Below, piece after piece: positions 1 to 7,373 of a stretch of DNA of 64,000 nucleotides. Every line of letters begins with the position of its first letter. Position 1 is the first letter of the stretch. The position numbers and the translations under genes were made by a program. This stretch comes from JACRBR01 sp964371355. GTDB taxonomy: Bacteria; Chloroflexota; Dehalococcoidia; DSTF01; JACRBR01. Where the stretch lies: assembly GCA_964371355.1 (NCBI GenBank), contig CAYJMG010000005.1, positions 81,610-145,609 on the forward strand. Reading direction: 5' to 3'. The notes under the pieces were generated by a model. It ran no database searches. It saw only the letters and a program-made list of their open reading frames with translations, and was not told the origin of the DNA.

Positions 1-1
1 G

Positions 2-88
2 TTGGAGTCGCACGACGATCCGCTGACCGCGGTGATAGAGATTCTGCGGGCGCCGCGCCAGGTGATCCCTGCGAAGACCGACGGCTGA
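2..88 (+). CDS. 3' end of an unidentified gene (partial)
   Basis: An open frame enters from the window edge and ends at TGA 86-88, giving 28 residues that finish in VIPAKTDG. A hairpin with a T-run follows 24 bases later, which fits the end of a transcription unit. Too little protein is visible to name a family. Confidence 0.4.
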   Translation: MESHDDPLTAVIEILRAPRQVIPAKTDG

Positions 89-111
89 GAGCGAACCAGA
101 CCTTCATCGAG

Positions 112-142
112 AAGGACCGGGACCAGCGTGCCCCGGCCTTTT
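112..142 (+). terminator. Intrinsic terminator candidate
   Basis: AAGG-A-CCGGG at 112-121 pairs with CCCGG-CCTT ending near 140, with one bulged A, a loop of about ten bases and a TTTT tail. It lies just after the stop codon at 88 and before the diguanylate cyclase gene. Confidence 0.6.
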
Positions 143-213
143 CATCGCCGGATCGCATGATCGCACTATAGCTGTTATGTAGTACGGGGGAGGCAACCCG
201 AGGCTCCGCTCAA

Positions 214-1212
214 GTGCCTCCAGCTTCAATCCGATACTTCACCCGAGAAGGAGGCGCCGGTTCCCCACCGCGCCGTTGCGCCGAATCCGGTGCGCGGCCG
301 GCGTATGCATCGGCCGTCGTGTCGCGCGTCGTCGTCCCGGGACATGTCATCCGTCCCGGCGATCCGCCAGCGGGGCCCGCCGCCAATGCCACCGGTCTGC
401 GACGGATGGCCGCACGACACCGAAGCATCCTCGACACGATCGGCAGTTCGTCGCCGGGCCGGCGTCCTCAGATAGGCGCCGGGATGTGGCTCCTGGGCGC
501 CGCCCTCCTGGCCATCACGGCCGCGCTCATTATCATCGGGCCTAGCGTTATGTCGAGACAGCTCGCGACGGCATTCGAGCTCTCGGCGATGGCTGTCGGT
601 GTCGCCTACGGCCTACTGGTGGCCCTCCACTCCCGACATGCACACCTGAAGACGGAGCGCGCGTACTCCACCCACCTCGAGGAGCTGAGCCAGCGGCTGC
701 GCACTATGGCCTACCGGGATGTCCTCACAGGCCTGTACAACCACCGCTACTTCCACGAGCAACTAGCGCATGAGATCGATCGCTCGGTCCGTTACGGTCA
801 ACCGCTAACCGTGCTGTTGTTCGACATGGACAACTTCAAGTCAATCAACGATACCTACGGCCACCTGGTTGGCGATAAGTTCCTCAGCCTGGTCGGGCAG
901 CTCGTCTCCCGCCAGATCCGCAGCAGCGACATCGGCGCCCGGTACGGCGGCGACGAGTTCGCCATCATCCTGCCGAACACTAATTCCGAGGAGGCGAGGA
1001 TCATCGCCGCCAAACTGGAGGAGGCGGTGGCGACATCGGCGGCGTTGACACCGGGCGACGTCGCGATTCGGCTCGGCATCTCCATCGGCTATGCCGGCTG
1101 CCCCGACGACTCGCGCCTGCCCGGCGAGCTGATCGAAGCGGCTGACCGCAGGCTGTACGAGATCAAGTCGATACGGCGGAGCGGCGGCCGTCGGCTGCGC
1201 GAATCCGCGTAG
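214..1212 (+). CDS. Membrane-anchored diguanylate cyclase (GGDEF domain)
   Basis: Makes cyclic di-GMP from two GTP. With the GTG start at 214 the protein has 332 residues. An ATG at 406 (residue 65) is an equally possible start, and the Arg/Pro-rich first 64 residues look non-conserved. Two hydrophobic segments (about residues 91-113 and 120-138) give a membrane hairpin, followed by a short linker helix and a GGDEF domain from about 165. The signature GGDEF is intact at 245-249. RSSD at 236-239 lies exactly five residues before it, which is the inhibitory I-site, so the enzyme should be active and product-inhibited. There is no recognisable sensor domain apart from the membrane hairpin, so the input signal is unknown. 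Confidence 0.9.
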   Translation: MPPASIRYFTREGGAGSPPRRCAESGARPAYASAVVSRVVVPGHVIRPGDPPAGPAANATGLRRMAARHRSILDTIGSSSPGRRPQIGAGMWLLGAALLAITAALIIIGPSVMSRQLATAFELSAMAVGVAYGLLVALHSRHAHLKTERAYSTHLEELSQRLRTMAYRDVLTGLYNHRYFHEQLAHEIDRSVRYGQPLTVLLFDMDNFKSINDTYGHLVGDKFLSLVGQLVSRQIRSSDIGARYGGDEFAIILPNTNSEEARIIAAKLEEAVATSAALTPGDVAIRLGISIGYAGCPDDSRLPGELIEAADRRLYEIKSIRRSGGRRLRESA

Positions 1213-1301
1213 CGCTATGTGCAGTGCAACACGGATGTTAGACTGCGATATCCACAGCCCACGGCGGCAGCCCCCTGTCCCCGCTGAAGGAGCGCGTCGC
1301 A

Positions 1302-2807
1302 ATGTCGATTAGAGCCGTACAGGCTGCGGTCTTTGGACTGCTTGCCGTCGCCGTCGTTGTCCTGGTGTTCGCCGTTGGCTACGTCGTCGGCGATCGTGGC
1401 GAGAGCAGTTCCGTGGCGCCTGGCTCTCCGGATGCGGCCGTGGATACCAACCAGGGCGATGACCCCGTCGATACCGACTTCGCGAATCTCAACGAGATCT
1501 TCGAGATCCTCGAAGACAAGTACGTCGATCCCGACATCATCGATCGCCAGACGCAGTACCAGCAGGCGATCAACGGCATGCTGGAGACGTTTCCGGATAG
1601 TGGCACCTTTTACGTCGACCCCCAGACGGTTGCGACCAGCGTCGGCCCGTCCGGCAAGTTCGAGGGCATCGGCGCCACCGTCGCCTCGCAGAACGGCGAC
1701 ATCGTGATTGTGGCGCCCATCGAAGACACGCCGGCGGAACGCGCCGGGATCCTGCCGGGCGACGTCATCCTGGAGGTCGACGGCGAGTCGACGGAGGGTT
1801 GGACGCAGGAGAAGGCGGTGCTGAAGATCCGCGGGCCGGCCGGCACGACCGTCGCGCTGAAGATCCGGCACGCGGAGTCGGGCGAAGAAGAGACGCTGGA
1901 GATCGAGCGGGACGAGATCAAGGTGAAGAGCGTCACCACGCAACCGCCGGGAGGCTCGCTGAAGGACGGCGCCGGCACCGACGTCACGGACATCGCCTAC
2001 ATCTACCTGCGGGAGTTCACGGAGCCGTCGAGGGAGGAGATGCAGATCGCGCTCCAGGACGCGATCGACAGCGGGAAGAAGGGGCTGATCCTGGACCTCC
2101 GCAACAACCCCGGCGGCCTGCTCCGCACCACGATCGACATCGCCGACGAGTTCCTGGACGGCGACAAGGTGATCCTCACCGAGCGCGACCGCGAAGGCAC
2201 AGAACAGGTGTACAAATCGAAGGACGGCGGCATCGCACTCGACATTCCGGTGGTGATCCTCATGAACCGGTTCAGCGCCAGCGGCTCCGAGGTGTTGGCG
2301 GCGGCGCTGCAGGACAACGCGCGCGCGCAGCTCGTCGGCGAGAAGTCTTTCGGGAAGGGGACGGTCAACGTCTCGAACGACCTCGACGACGGTGGCCAGC
2401 TCTACGTCAGCGTGGCGAAGTGGCTGACTCCGAACGGCGTGCAGATCGACGGCGTCGGCATTCGTCCCGATATCGGTATCCAGCTCAATGACGAGGACAT
2501 CGATCTGCGGCGCGACGTACAGCTCTGGAAGGCCATCGACCTGCTGCGAGGCACCGACTTTACGCCGCCCCGAACGCCGGGCGCCGCCCGGGCGCCGCCC
2601 CCCCCCCCCCCCCCCCCCCACGGCGGGGGGGGGGGGCCCGAGTGGGTGCGCCCCAACCACCCCGCTGCGGCTTGCCACCTAATTTCCCCCCCCCCCACCG
2701 CCGGCCGCGGCGGGCTCCCCCCCCGCGGCCACGCCGACCAGCGAGGGCGGCTGATGGCTCCGCTTGTGGCTCCGCCCAAAGCTCCGCTCGTGCCTGCGCT
2801 ACGCTAG
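1302..2807 (+). CDS. S41 family C-terminal processing peptidase (CtpA-like)
   Basis: Membrane-anchored periplasmic or extracytoplasmic serine protease that trims or degrades proteins from their C-termini. The start at 1302 has an AAGGAG site upstream. A signal anchor spans residues 7-29. A PDZ domain follows (from about GIGATVAS, with the GDVILEVDG signature), then the S41 core. The catalytic Ser lies in FSASGSEV and the catalytic Lys in SFGKGTV. The recognisable enzyme ends near residue 427 (LLRGTDF). The remaining ~75 residues are Pro/Gly low-complexity read from long C and G homopolymers at 2598-2740, so the annotated C-terminus is probably not the true one. smpB follows within 10 bases. 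Confidence 0.9.
   Translation: MSIRAVQAAVFGLLAVAVVVLVFAVGYVVGDRGESSSVAPGSPDAAVDTNQGDDPVDTDFANLNEIFEILEDKYVDPDIIDRQTQYQQAINGMLETFPDSGTFYVDPQTVATSVGPSGKFEGIGATVASQNGDIVIVAPIEDTPAERAGILPGDVILEVDGESTEGWTQEKAVLKIRGPAGTTVALKIRHAESGEEETLEIERDEIKVKSVTTQPPGGSLKDGAGTDVTDIAYIYLREFTEPSREEMQIALQDAIDSGKKGLILDLRNNPGGLLRTTIDIADEFLDGDKVILTERDREGTEQVYKSKDGGIALDIPVVILMNRFSASGSEVLAAALQDNARAQLVGEKSFGKGTVNVSNDLDDGGQLYVSVAKWLTPNGVQIDGVGIRPDIGIQLNDEDIDLRRDVQLWKAIDLLRGTDFTPPRTPGAARAPPPPPPPPHGGGGGPEWVRPNHPAAACHLISPPPTAGRGGLPPRGHADQRGRLMAPLVAPPKAPLVPALR
2598..2740. repeat. GC-homopolymer low-complexity patch with strong hairpin
   Basis: Contains a run of 22 C (2598-2619), 12 G (2625-2636), 11 C (2686-2696) and 8 C (2717-2724). 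The first C and G runs can form a 12-bp all-GC stem around a 5-base loop. The patch reads through the end of the S41 gene. It may be a degenerate palindromic intergenic repeat or a low-quality assembly segment. A shorter patch with related GGGTGC-CCCC content occurs near 26831. Confidence 0.7.
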
Positions 2808-2814
2808 CCCCTGT

Positions 2815-3273
2815 ATGGCCGAGATCAAGCAGGTCGCCTCGAACCGTAAGGCGTTCCACGACTACGAGATTTTCGAGAAGGTTGAAGCAGGCATCAGCCT
2901 CACCGGCACGGAGATCAAGTCGATCCGTGCGAACGGCGCCAGCATCCGGGAGGCGTATGCCCGTCCGCAGGACGGCGAGATGTGGCTGTTTGGCGCGCAC
3001 ATTGCCGAGTACGCCGCGGGGAGCTACCAGAACCACGAGCCCGTGCGCCCTCGCCGCCTGCTGCTGCACAGGAAGCAGATAAGGGAGTGGGCGCGCGCGA
3101 TCACAGAACGCGGTCTTACTGTCGTCCCGTTGAACATGTACCTGAAGGACGGCATGGCGAAGGTGGAGCTAGGGCTTGTGCGCGGCCGGAAGCAGTACGA
3201 CAAGCGCCAGGCGATCGCGAAGCGGGAGGCTGATCGAGATATCGCGCGTGCCCTGCGCCATCGTAACCGCTGA
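2815..3273 (+). CDS. smpB: SsrA-binding protein SmpB
   Basis: Binds tmRNA and brings it to stalled ribosomes for trans-translation. The 152-residue protein has the normal family length and the conserved opening (MAE.K.VASNRKAFHDYEI), the TEIKSIR segment and the typical basic C-terminal tail (KRQAIAKREADRDIARAL). ATG 2815 is chosen by homology. No good Shine-Dalgarno precedes it and the frame is open further upstream to GTG 2764. The tmRNA gene lies about 1.1 kb downstream, with one lipoprotein gene between them. Confidence 0.97.
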   Translation: MAEIKQVASNRKAFHDYEIFEKVEAGISLTGTEIKSIRANGASIREAYARPQDGEMWLFGAHIAEYAAGSYQNHEPVRPRRLLLHRKQIREWARAITERGLTVVPLNMYLKDGMAKVELGLVRGRKQYDKRQAIAKREADRDIARALRHRNR

Positions 3274-3325
3274 GGCTTGACAGACGGCTTGGCGATCTTG
3301 GGGCGAAGGATCCAGACTGCACGTC

Positions 3326-4312
3326 ATGCGACTCCTGCGGCGCGCCCTCGCCACCCTTACGGCTGCCCTCATCCTGGGCGCTGCTTCGGGTTGTGGCGGC
3401 GGAGGAGACGACCAGGACGGCGTTGCTGCGCTGCTCCTGCTCGGCGACACCCGCGGGATTATCGAGGTCGACGTCGAGGCCGACACGGACCGCGTCCTCG
3501 TCGCGGCGCCCACGACGACGACATCGCTGCGCGACCCGGCGGTTTCGCCGGACGCCACGAAGATCGTCTTTACCTCGACGGCAGCCGTGCGGGTAGCGGG
3601 CGGCGCACGCGAGACTAATGCCGACCTCTGGGTTGCCAACCGCGACGGCTCCAACGCCCGCCTGCTGGTAGCGCACGCCGCGCCCAACACGGGGTTTGCC
3701 GCGCCCCTGTGGGTCGACGACGCCACAGTGCTGGCGGTCTCCCACTCGCTGGCCGACGCGAACGTGATGGCGAACTATCCGCCGCGCCTCATGCGCGTGG
3801 ACGCGACCGCGGGCACGGCCGTCGAGGCGGTCGCCGGCGTCCGCGCTTTCGGCCTGGCGCCCGATGGTACCCACACAGTGACGGTCGCGGCCGACGAGAA
3901 ATCGTTGTCGGTGCAAGATTTGGCCAGCGGCGCTGACCGCTTAAGCATCGTGGCGGCGGGCCAGTTCCTCTACGTCGTTTCGCCGCGATATGCGCCCGAT
4001 GGCGGCACCATCGCGTTCGTGGCCTTCGACGCCGCCGACTATCCGCCGACCGACCCGGACGAGGAGCCCGTCGCGTCCCTATGGCGCATCTCGCCGACGG
4101 GCGACGGCCTGACCCGCGTGGCCTCGTTCGAATCGGACGACCGATCGTCGCTCGCCTGGTCCGCCGACGGCGCCACGGTGTACGTCCTCACCTCACACGC
4201 GGTCCTGCAGGTCGACGTGGCATCGGGAAACGTGGAACACCTGCGCGAGGAGGTGACCCTGCTCAGCATGCTGGACTGGGAGCCAGCCCCACCTGAGGAG
4301 GGCGAGAAGTAG
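3326..4312 (+). CDS. Lipoprotein with WD40-like (PD40/TolB-type) propeller repeats
   Basis: 328 residues. An N-terminal signal ends in a lipobox (AASGC, Cys about residue 23), so the protein is probably an extracytoplasmic lipoprotein. The rest shows repeated beta-propeller blade motifs typical of PD40 repeats: RDPAVSPDATKIVFTS, RYAPDGGTIAFVAFD and LAWSADGATVYVLTS. Such propellers usually act as binding scaffolds, and no catalytic residues can be assigned. It sits between smpB and ssrA on the same strand, but nothing shows a role in trans-translation. The stop codon is 4 bases before the -10-like element of the tmRNA promoter. Confidence 0.75.
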   Translation: MRLLRRALATLTAALILGAASGCGGGGDDQDGVAALLLLGDTRGIIEVDVEADTDRVLVAAPTTTTSLRDPAVSPDATKIVFTSTAAVRVAGGARETNADLWVANRDGSNARLLVAHAAPNTGFAAPLWVDDATVLAVSHSLADANVMANYPPRLMRVDATAGTAVEAVAGVRAFGLAPDGTHTVTVAADEKSLSVQDLASGADRLSIVAAGQFLYVVSPRYAPDGGTIAFVAFDAADYPPTDPDEEPVASLWRISPTGDGLTRVASFESDDRSSLAWSADGATVYVLTSHAVLQVDVASGNVEHLREEVTLLSMLDWEPAPPEEGEK

Positions 4313-4316
4313 TCGC

Positions 4317-4344
4317 TATACTGAGGCGTCAGTCCGGGACTGAC
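4317..4344 (+). promoter_or_regulatory. tmRNA promoter -10 and adjacent perfect palindrome
   Basis: TATACT at 4317-4322 is a good -10 hexamer, with no clear -35. Immediately downstream, 4328-4344 reads GTCAGTCCGGGACTGAC, a perfect 8+1+8 palindrome lying between the likely transcription start and the mature tmRNA 5' end at 4351. It could be an operator or a leader hairpin removed during processing. Confidence 0.55.
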
Positions 4345-4350
4345 CTGCTC

Positions 4351-4700
4351 GGGGACGAAAGGGCTCGACAGGGATTGACGGATCTGAGTTGCAGGCGGAG
4401 GACGGCTGCTTCCTCCATAATCCGCGGCCAAAACCTACACGGCGAATCTGAACTCGCCCTCGCTGCTTAAGCAGTGACGTTCATCCCGCTCCAACCCCGG
4501 CGGGGCGGGAATGAGCGACGAAAGCCCGGGGTGCTGCACCCGCAATGCCGGTAGCGGGCGCTTAAGACCACCGGCTGGCCGCGCACGGACAGGCCCGCAG
4601 TGGACGGGCGCGGTGAGACCTAACTGTCGGGATAAGCCTGTAGGAGACTCAGGGCGCCCGTTGCCTGGACGGGGAGTTCAATTCTCCCCCGTCTCCACCA
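4351..4700 (+). ncRNA. ssrA: Transfer-messenger RNA (tmRNA)
   Basis: Rescues stalled ribosomes together with SmpB. The 5' end GGGGACG pairs with CGTCTCC before the encoded CCA at 4698-4700, forming the acceptor stem. The GGGCTCGACAGG block near the 5' end and a T-arm (GGGAG-TTCAATT-CTCCC) are typical. The tag reading frame is 4441-4470: GGC GAA TCT GAA CTC GCC CTC GCT GCT TAA, giving GESELALAA with a glycine resume codon. This short Gly-first tag resembles the tag I recall for Dehalococcoides (GERELVLAG). The total of 350 nt is normal. The last 23 bases overlap the 3' end of the convergent MarR gene. Confidence 0.96.
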
Positions 4701-5262
4701 AGTCCACGAGTCGGGCTGGCCTGCGGCTTCCGCGCGAATACGCAGGACCGGCCCGGCTGTCCTGCGGGTTTTGATCAGGACTGTCATCACTGGCGAGCTT
4801 ACGTAGCAGTCCGGTGAGCGTCCTCTTCTCGCGGTCCGTGAGGACATCCGTGACCTCGGCTCCGGCCTCGAACCACTTGCCGCGAACATCCTCGATGAGG
4901 CGGGAGCCTGCGGGGGTCAACTCAACAGACACCAAGCGCCGGTCAACATCGGATCGAACGCGCCGGACGAGCCCGGCCGCCTCGAGCGTGTTGACGCAGC
5001 CTACGACGGCCCCCTTGGTGACGCGCTGCATCGTGGCGAGCTGGCGGGTTTCCCTTGGCCCGGCCAATTGGAGCGCGGTCAACAGCCAGAAGCCGGCATG
5101 GGTGAGGTTGTAGCGACGGAGAGCTTTGCCCTCCATCTTGTTCAGGACGATCGCTGACGTGCGGTTCAGATTGAAGAGCAATGCCATAGCATCGGCGTCC
5201 ACCCCCGGGGGCAAGGTACTCTGGACGAGGCGCTCTTCCACAGACACAGATCTGATGGGCAT
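4678..5262 (-). CDS. MarR family transcriptional regulator
   Basis: 194 residues. The winged-helix core runs from about residue 45 to 150, with the recognition region (ETRQLATMQRVTKGAVVGCVNTLEAAGLVRRVRSDVDRR) and the wing DRRLVSVELTPAG, typical of MarR dimers that bind palindromes and respond to small ligands. It lies 24 bases after the ferredoxin gene on the same strand, so it is probably the last gene of the redox operon and may control that operon. The C-terminal ~40 residues are Arg/Pro/Ser-rich and read over the complement of the tmRNA 3' end, so the natural protein may be shorter or this tail may be unconserved. Confidence 0.88.
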   Translation of the reverse strand: MPIRSVSVEERLVQSTLPPGVDADAMALLFNLNRTSAIVLNKMEGKALRRYNLTHAGFWLLTALQLAGPRETRQLATMQRVTKGAVVGCVNTLEAAGLVRRVRSDVDRRLVSVELTPAGSRLIEDVRGKWFEAGAEVTDVLTDREKRTLTGLLRKLASDDSPDQNPQDSRAGPAYSRGSRRPARLVDLVETGEN

Positions 5263-5286
5263 GTTATGTTGCGCCTCGTTGCGCCG

Positions 5287-5499
5287 TCACCAGGCCTGCA
5301 GCCTGAGCTTGCGTGTGGGGCCGACACGTATCGCATCTCTGGGGCAGTCGAGTTCGCACGTGTAGCAGGTCTGGCAGTCGTCGGGGTAAGCGATGCGGGC
5401 CAGACGCTCGCCCGACTCGAGGCGGAAGACGTCGCACGGACAGACTTCGATGCAGATCCTGCAGCCGTTGCAGCGCTCCTCGTCGATGCACTCGATCAC
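5287..5499 (-). CDS. Small 2x[4Fe-4S] ferredoxin, AprB-like
   Basis: A 70-residue electron carrier. Two cluster motifs are complete: CNGCRICIEVCP (residues 10-21) and CQTCYTCELDCP (42-53). The layout matches the small ferredoxin subunits that partner flavoproteins of the fumarate-reductase/adenylylsulfate-reductase kind. The GTG start at 5499 overlaps the flavoprotein stop by four bases (GTGA), which indicates translational coupling and a two-subunit complex. It probably shuttles electrons between the flavoprotein FAD and another partner. The MarR gene follows 24 bases downstream. Confidence 0.9.
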   Translation of the reverse strand: MIECIDEERCNGCRICIEVCPCDVFRLESGERLARIAYPDDCQTCYTCELDCPRDAIRVGPTRKLRLQAW

Positions 5500-7199
5500 G
5501 AGGGTCCCTCCACTGCCGGATGCGCTTTCGGCCGGACGGGGTAGGTCGCGAGCGGGACGGGCTCGCTCTCGACGAGCATCTCGTCCCGCCTGGATCTGCG
5601 CAGGTTGATCCAGGCGAGCTTGGCCGGGTCGTCGGCCTGCGGGTAGTCGGCGCGGAAGTGCGACGCGCGGGACTCCGTGCGCGCCAGCGAGGCTCGCAGG
5701 TACATCTCGGCAACGCAGACCATGTTGCGGGTCTCGTGCACCTTGCACAGCTCGTGAGCGTCGCGGGCCGCGAGCCGGGGGAGCGCTTCGTCACGCAGCG
5801 CCTCCACGGCCCCAAGCGCCGCCGCGAGCGCCGCGCCTGTCTTCAGGATGCTCACTTCCGGGCGGAAGAGCTCCGCCTGCATGTGCTCTACCACCTCGTC
5901 GGGCCGGAGGGGATGGGTGGCCGGCTGCTCAAGCGGAGCGACCGCGAGGTCAGCGAGCTGCTCGATCTCGCGAGCCTCGAGGTCGACGGGATCGGCGTCG
6001 CGGAGGTAGGCGGCGGCGCCCTGACCGCTGCGCTCACCCGAGCCCATGGCGCGCATCGTCGACCAGCCGTTAAAGAGCCCAGGATCGAGCGCCTCGGTCA
6101 TACCGGCGGCGAAGAGGCCGGGCAAGTCCGACTGGCCGTCCGCGCCGACGCGCACGCCGCCACGCAGGCCCTGCACCGCCGGAACCCACTCCTGCGGCTG
6201 CGCCAGGTCCACTCCCGCTGCCTCGAGCCTGGCCAGGTTGATCGGCATGAAGCCCCCGATCCGTCGCAGTGCGGGCCCGATGCGCTCCCGCCAAGCGTCG
6301 CCCATGTCAAGGTGGAAGGGCGGCCCCCGGCCCTCTTCGGCTTCACGGGCCATGGCGCGTACCAGTTCGTGGATCTCAGCCGCATCCCCGTCGGGATGGT
6401 GACGTGTCATGAAGGGCTCACCTAGCGCGTTGAGCAGGCGGCCGCCCCACTTGAGGGCCAGGCCGGTGCCCTCAAAGCCGAACCGCGGGGAGCCCGTATT
6501 CACGCACAGAAACTCCATGTTCGAGAGACGCACGCCCTGGTCGTACGCGAGCCGGAAGCCGTCGCCCGTCGTCGCATCTGTGCAGACGTAGTCGCCGCGA
6601 AAGCTGCAGTCCGCCGTGGCAAGAAGCACGGCGCGGGCGGAGAGCGACACGGGCCGGGCGGTAGTGCGGTCGATTGCGAGTGCTCCGGCGACGCGACCGT
6701 CGCGGCGCAGCAGGTTGGTAACAAGGAGGCGCGAGCGCCGGCGCGTCCCCAGCGCCGCTCTTCGTCGCAAGGCGTCGACCACCGCCGTACCGCCGACGCG
6801 GCCCCGGTAGCGCGGCATCACCATCATCCTGACGTGCGGCAGGCCGCGCGAGGGCAGACGCAGGTACTCCTCGCCGCGCCGCGAGTAGGCGACGCCCCAC
6901 TCCTCGAGTCGGCGGAGGCGCGCGCTTGAACCCTCGAGGATCTCGGCGACCTGGCGCTGACGGGACAGGAAGCCGTTCGCCTCGACAAGGTCCCGAAGCC
7001 ACAGGTCCGCATCGTCGTCAGGTAGGCAATAGATCGTGGCGCCCGCGCACATTCGCGACTGGCTCGACATAGCGATCGCCCCCTTGTCCACGATCGCGAT
7101 GCGCCGAACGCCAGCCTCGTGCGCGGCGATCGCGGCCCACAGGCCGGCGAAGCCGCTGCCCACGATGAGGAGGTCCGTGGCGTGCTGCTCGATTTCCAC
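5496..7199 (-). CDS. FAD-dependent oxidoreductase, fumarate reductase/AprA-like flavoprotein
   Basis: 567 residues from GTG 7199, which has a GAGG site about 8 bases upstream. The Rossmann FAD motif GSGFAG lies at residues 14-19 and the second FAD segment is TDATTGDGFRLAYDQGVRLSNMEF, as in FrdA/SdhA/AprA-type flavoproteins. A C-terminal helical domain follows (EVVEHMQAELF...). A longer frame begins at TTG 7289, but a near-consensus promoter occupies 7261-7289, so that start is rejected. It overlaps the ferredoxin gene by four bases and follows the molybdoenzyme gene. The substrate is unknown, and the fumarate or adenylylsulfate active-site set cannot be claimed from what is visible. Confidence 0.85.
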   Translation of the reverse strand: MEIEQHATDLLIVGSGFAGLWAAIAAHEAGVRRIAIVDKGAIAMSSQSRMCAGATIYCLPDDDADLWLRDLVEANGFLSRQRQVAEILEGSSARLRRLEEWGVAYSRRGEEYLRLPSRGLPHVRMMVMPRYRGRVGGTAVVDALRRRAALGTRRRSRLLVTNLLRRDGRVAGALAIDRTTARPVSLSARAVLLATADCSFRGDYVCTDATTGDGFRLAYDQGVRLSNMEFLCVNTGSPRFGFEGTGLALKWGGRLLNALGEPFMTRHHPDGDAAEIHELVRAMAREAEEGRGPPFHLDMGDAWRERIGPALRRIGGFMPINLARLEAAGVDLAQPQEWVPAVQGLRGGVRVGADGQSDLPGLFAAGMTEALDPGLFNGWSTMRAMGSGERSGQGAAAYLRDADPVDLEAREIEQLADLAVAPLEQPATHPLRPDEVVEHMQAELFRPEVSILKTGAALAAALGAVEALRDEALPRLAARDAHELCKVHETRNMVCVAEMYLRASLARTESRASHFRADYPQADDPAKLAWINLRRSRRDEMLVESEPVPLATYPVRPKAHPAVEGPS

Positions 7200-7260
7200 T
7201 CGGCGGCCTCGATCCCGGAGGGTTCCAGCGAGACAGATCTGCGGGACAGGTTCGTTCGGG

Positions 7261-7289
7261 ACTATACGTTTAGGGCTGAACGTTGTCAA
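7261..7289 (-). promoter_or_regulatory. Strong sigma-70 promoter for flavoprotein-ferredoxin(-marR)
   Basis: On the minus strand TTGACA (7289-7284) is followed by exactly 17 bases and TATAGT (7266-7261). The predicted start of transcription is near 7254, leaving about 55 bases of leader before GTG 7199. This gives the flavoprotein, ferredoxin and MarR genes their own promoter inside the larger operon. Confidence 0.75.
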
Positions 7290-7373
7290 CGGGCGCTTGC
7301 GGCGGCTTCGTTGGCCACGGCTGATGAGTTGCGATTCAGCGCTTATGTCGCCTGGTTGCCGCGTTCCGACGAC

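Noticed and set aside
4429..4476. Alternative tmRNA tag in the AKTYTANLNSPSLLKQ frame
   Set aside because: It starts with Ala but does not end in an LAA-type protease signal; the overlapping GESELALAA frame does.
7200..7289. Longer flavoprotein start at TTG 7289
   Set aside because: A near-consensus promoter occupies these bases and the added residues precede the FAD motif by an unusual distance.
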